Part shown: one piece after another, positions 8,456-10,643 of the stretch
How positions within the stretch are numbered: the first letter of the stretch is position 1
Layout of the letters: the number at the start of each line of letters is the position of its first letter
Assembly (NCBI GenBank): GCA_937925645.1
Contig: CALAMB010000482.1
Location: 1 to 10,643, forward strand
DNA length: 10,643 nucleotides
Direction: 5' to 3'
Source: an uncultured Acidobacteriota bacterium
GTDB lineage: Bacteria > Acidobacteriota > JAAYUB01
The notes under the pieces: model-generated
Databases searched by the model: none
Seen by the model: only the letters and a program-made list of their open reading frames with translations
What the model was told of the DNA's origin: nothing
Made by a program: the position numbers and the translations under genes

Positions 8456-9709
8456 ATGTTCGACCGTTTCGCCTGGTCCGTGGCGCTGCGGAACCTGCGC
8501 TACAACCTGGGCAAGACCCTGCTCATGATGGGGGTCGTGGCGGTCTCCGTCACCCTGATCATCTTTCTCGGCGCCCTGATCGGCGGGCTGCAGCGGCGGC
8601 TCATCGCCAGCGTCACCGGCGCCATCCCCCACGTCGTCGTGCGCCAGCCCGAGCGGGTGCCGCTGTCGGTAGCCGACGCGGCGGCGGCGCCGGACGGGCC
8701 GCTGTACGCCGGCGAGCGGATCCGGCTGGAGCGGCAGAAGCGCAAGATCGAGGACTGGCCGTTCTGGCTCGCCCGGCTGCAGCGCTTCGATCCGGACGTG
8801 GCGGCGGTGTCGCCGGTGGTGGAGGGCCAGGGGTTCATGTCGCGGGGCGCCCGCCGGCAGGGGGTGGCGGTGGTGGGCGTGATCCCGGAGCGCCACAACG
8901 CCGTGGTGGACATCCAGTCGAAGCTGGTGACGGGACGGTTCTTCGGGCTCAACGCCGGAGAGGTCGCCCTCGGCTACAAGCTGGCCGACGAGTTCTCGCT
9001 GCGGCTGGGGGACAAGATCCGCCTGGTGAGCATCGAAGGGAACGCCGGCACCTACACCGTCGCCGGCATTTTCGACAGCGGCTTCGCCGCCGTCGACGGC
9101 GGCACCATTTATCTGACGCTGCGCGACGGCCAGACTCTCTTTGGCGTGGGCACCGCCGTCACCAGCATCGGGCTGAAGCTCGGCGACATCTTCGGCGCCG
9201 ACGCCATGGCGCGGCGCCTGGCGCTGCAGGTCCCCTACGAGACACGCTCCTGGATGGAGGACAACCAGTCGCTCCTGTCCGGGCTGCGGGCCCAGAGCCA
9301 GTCGTCGAACCTCATTGTGGGCTTCACCATTCTCGGCGCCGGCTTCGGCATCGCCAGCATGCTCATCATGTCGGTGATGAGCCAGCTCCGGGAAATCGGC
9401 ATCCTCAAGGCCATGGGCGCCAACCGCCGCCAGATCACCGCCGTGTTCGCCGTGGAGGGCATGCTGCTGTCGTTACTCGGCGGCGCCGCCGGGGCCGTCC
9501 AGGGCTCCGCCCTCTGCCTGTGGCTGGCCGGCTTCCGCACCACCGCCAGCGCCACCGGCCGGCTGGTGGAAACGTTCCCGGTGGACCTCGGCCCCGCCCT
9601 GATCCTGGGCAGCATCGCCATCGCCGTGGGCATCGGCTTCCTCGCCTCGCTCTATCCGGCCTGGCGGGCGGCGCGGATCAATCCCATCGACGTGATCCGG
9701 GGGGCGTGA
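8456..9709 (+). CDS. ABC exporter permease, FtsX/MacB/DevC type
   Basis: The 417-residue inner-membrane protein has the four-helix FtsX/MacB layout. TM1 is at about 21-43, followed by a periplasmic core domain of about 240 residues (MacB_PCD-like), then TM2 (286-309), TM3 (327-358) and TM4 (379-400). Between TM2 and TM3 lies the conserved coupling stretch REIGILKAMGANRRQI (312-327), which contacts the ATPase, and the C-terminus ends with the family signature YPAWRAARINPIDVIR. It has no fused ATPase domain, unlike E. coli MacB; the ATPase is the next gene. Related types such as LolC/LolE (lipoprotein release) share this layout, but the co-encoded adaptor favours a MacAB- or DevBCA-like tripartite exporter. 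The ATG at 8456 follows GAGGAG. It starts 34 nt after the adaptor stop and overlaps the ATPase start by one nucleotide. The substrate cannot be deduced. Confidence 0.93.
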   Translation: MFDRFAWSVALRNLRYNLGKTLLMMGVVAVSVTLIIFLGALIGGLQRRLIASVTGAIPHVVVRQPERVPLSVADAAAAPDGPLYAGERIRLERQKRKIEDWPFWLARLQRFDPDVAAVSPVVEGQGFMSRGARRQGVAVVGVIPERHNAVVDIQSKLVTGRFFGLNAGEVALGYKLADEFSLRLGDKIRLVSIEGNAGTYTVAGIFDSGFAAVDGGTIYLTLRDGQTLFGVGTAVTSIGLKLGDIFGADAMARRLALQVPYETRSWMEDNQSLLSGLRAQSQSSNLIVGFTILGAGFGIASMLIMSVMSQLREIGILKAMGANRRQITAVFAVEGMLLSLLGGAAGAVQGSALCLWLAGFRTTASATGRLVETFPVDLGPALILGSIAIAVGIGFLASLYPAWRAARINPIDVIRGA

Positions 9710-10389
9710 TGGACGCGGGCCCCGTTGTGGAACTCCGGGCGGTGAACAAGGTGTACGGCAACGGCGTGCCCACGCCGGTGCTCTTCGACATCGACCTGGC
9801 GGTCGCGAAAGGCGAGTTCGTGTCCATCGTCGGCGCCTCCGGCTCCGGCAAGACCACCCTGCTGAACCTGATGGGGCTCCTCGACTCGCCCACCTCGGGC
9901 CGGATCCTGCTCAACGGCGAGGATACCGCCCGGCTCGACGAGGATGCGCGGGCCCGGCTGCGGCTCCAGTACCTCGGGTTCATCTTCCAGTTCCACTACC
10001 TGCTGCCCCAGTTCTCGGTGCTGGAGAACGTGCTGATCCCCCGCCGGATTATGGGCCGTCAGGCCGAGCGGGAGCAGCGGGAGCGGGCGGTGGAGCTGCT
10101 CGAACGCGTGGGCCTGGGCAACCGCCTGCACTACCGGCCCGGCCAGATCTCCGGCGGGCAGCAGCAGCGGGTGGCGGTGGTGCGGGCTTTCATCAACGAG
10201 CCGGCCCTGGTTTTGGCCGACGAGCCCACCGGCAATCTGGACAGCGCCAACAGCAAGGCGGTGTTCGCCCTGATGCGAGAGATCAGCCGGACGCTGGGCA
10301 CCGCCTTCATCCTGGTGAGCCATGATGAGGCGCTGGCCAGCCAGGCCGACCGAATCGTGCCGCTTGTCGACGGCCGGATCGTGCACTGA
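9709..10389 (+). CDS. ABC exporter ATP-binding subunit, LolD/MacB/DevA type
   Basis: The 226-residue cytoplasmic ATPase powers the preceding permease. Motifs are complete: Walker A GASGSGKT (42-49), Q-loop Gln94 in FIFQF, signature ISGGQQQR (147-154; Ile for the usual Leu), Walker B ALVLADEP with D171 and catalytic E172, D-loop GNLDS (175-179) and switch histidine H205 in LVSHDE. The spacing and the FQFHYLLPQFSVLENV stretch after the Q-loop are typical of the MacB/LolD/DevA subgroup of the ABC superfamily. The length is normal for a stand-alone subunit. The ATG at 9709 is set by the TGATG overlap with the permease stop; the frame is open further upstream but only as a shadow of the permease. 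The upstream purine/G-rich run CCGGGGGGCG could serve as a weak ribosome binding site, and coupling with the permease is likely. No terminator with a U-tract follows; the next promoter begins 5 nt after the stop. Confidence 0.96.
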   Translation: MDAGPVVELRAVNKVYGNGVPTPVLFDIDLAVAKGEFVSIVGASGSGKTTLLNLMGLLDSPTSGRILLNGEDTARLDEDARARLRLQYLGFIFQFHYLLPQFSVLENVLIPRRIMGRQAEREQRERAVELLERVGLGNRLHYRPGQISGGQQQRVAVVRAFINEPALVLADEPTGNLDSANSKAVFALMREISRTLGTAFILVSHDEALASQADRIVPLVDGRIVH

Positions 10390-10393
10390 GCGG

Positions 10394-10422
10394 TTGCGCA
10401 TCCCGCCGCGCCCTCCTATAAT
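10394..10422 (+). promoter_or_regulatory. Sigma-70-type promoter of the GYF_2 gene
   Basis: A -35 TTGCGC (10394-10399, four of six bases matching TTGACA) is followed after exactly 17 nt by a perfect TATAAT (10417-10422). The predicted start is near 10429, giving an 18-nt leader. The -35 lies just after the ATPase stop codon, so the downstream gene is probably transcribed separately from the exporter operon. Confidence 0.75.
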
Positions 10423-10446
10423 CTCCCCAAATCAGCGGGGTCAGAT

Positions 10447-10643
10447 GTGAAACACTATTACATCCACGAAGGCACCGCGCCGGCCGGGCCGTTCAGCAAG
10501 GACGAGCTGGCCGGTCTGGCATCGTCGGGCCGGCTGCGGCCCGAAACGCCGTGCCGCCGAGGCGACAGCACCACCTGGCGCCCCGCCGCCGACGCGCTGC
10601 CGGAACTGTGGACTGAGGACGCCTCGTCAACTCACCCGATGCG
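10447..10643 (+). CDS. GYF_2 (DUF4339-type) domain protein, 3' end missing
   Basis: The frame from GTG at 10447 remains open to the right edge (65 codons). Its start, with YYIHEG then AGPFSKDELAGL, SGRLRPETPCRRGDSTTWRPAADALPEL in two adjoining pieces, follows the GYF_2/DUF4339 pattern of Tyr-Tyr, Gly-Pro-Phe, Gly-x-Leu and a Gly...Trp...Ala block. Such domains are usually found at the N-terminus of bacterial membrane proteins (for example fused to RDD or DUF4190-type membrane domains) and are thought to bind proline-rich peptides; the function here is unknown because the rest is outside the window. The start must be GTG because the only nearby ATG (10445) is followed directly by a stop, and the homology begins at the first residues. 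The Shine-Dalgarno (GCGGGG about 7 nt upstream) is weak. The gene has its own strong promoter. Confidence 0.78.
   Translation, partial: MKHYYIHEGTAPAGPFSKDELAGLASSGRLRPETPCRRGDSTTWRPAADALPELWTEDASSTHPM

Noticed and set aside
5683..8457. A 924-codon minus-strand frame that includes trmFO
   Set aside because: Only the part from 7020 downward is TrmFO with a good ribosome site. The upstream part lies antisense to the adaptor gene and reads as repetitive Gly/Arg/Ala/Asp-rich sequence without a domain.
7143..8528. A 461-codon plus-strand frame overlapping the adaptor gene
   Set aside because: It is extremely rich in Gly, Pro and Arg, with no recognisable domain; the overlapping frame from 7201 encodes a complete HlyD-type adaptor.

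Overview
This is a GC-rich bacterial chromosome window, dense with genes on both strands. The gene content suggests a Gram-negative, probably free-living bacterium. It has a periplasmic adaptor with an ABC exporter (implies an outer membrane), folate-dependent TrmFO instead of relying on the GidA/Trm enzymes of gammaproteobacteria, a sigma-54-type promoter, and an FHA-GAF-phosphatase signalling protein. Together with the base composition this points towards Acidobacteriota or a deltaproteobacterial/myxobacterial lineage; that placement is inference, since no rRNA gene or other lineage marker is present.

Left block, minus strand (about 1-5030): a protein-quality-control cluster reading hsp20, grpE, clpB, followed by a separately transcribed FHA-GAF-SpoIIE-type phosphatase gene that runs off the left edge. 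hsp20 is preceded by a well-formed -24/-12 (sigma-54) element and an AT-rich stretch with several palindromes. An intrinsic terminator lies between hsp20 and grpE, only 33 nt ahead of the grpE start. grpE and clpB overlap by 14 nt and are probably translationally coupled. A second intrinsic terminator ends clpB, and almost directly after it comes a near-consensus sigma-70 promoter for the phosphatase gene.

Middle (about 4970-7200): a 350-nt intergenic region, then a small plus-strand gene of unknown function with a four-cysteine cluster, convergent with trmFO (tRNA m5U54 methylation) on the minus strand. The two stop codons of this convergent pair sit in the two arms of one hairpin.

Right block, plus strand (7201-10389): a three-gene exporter operon: HlyD-type adaptor, FtsX/MacB-type permease and LolD/MacB/DevA-type ATPase, with tight spacing and a one-nucleotide overlap between the last two. 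A strong sigma-70 promoter then drives a GTG-initiated GYF_2-domain gene that runs off the right edge.

How they work together: Hsp20 holds unfolded proteins, ClpB disaggregates them together with DnaK, and GrpE is the nucleotide exchange factor for DnaK; dnaK and dnaJ themselves are not in the window. The exporter genes form a complete inner-membrane part of a tripartite efflux machine but lack an outer-membrane channel gene here. I see no mobile elements, CRISPR arrays, tRNA or rRNA genes. The most interesting signals are regulatory rather than a new multi-gene system.
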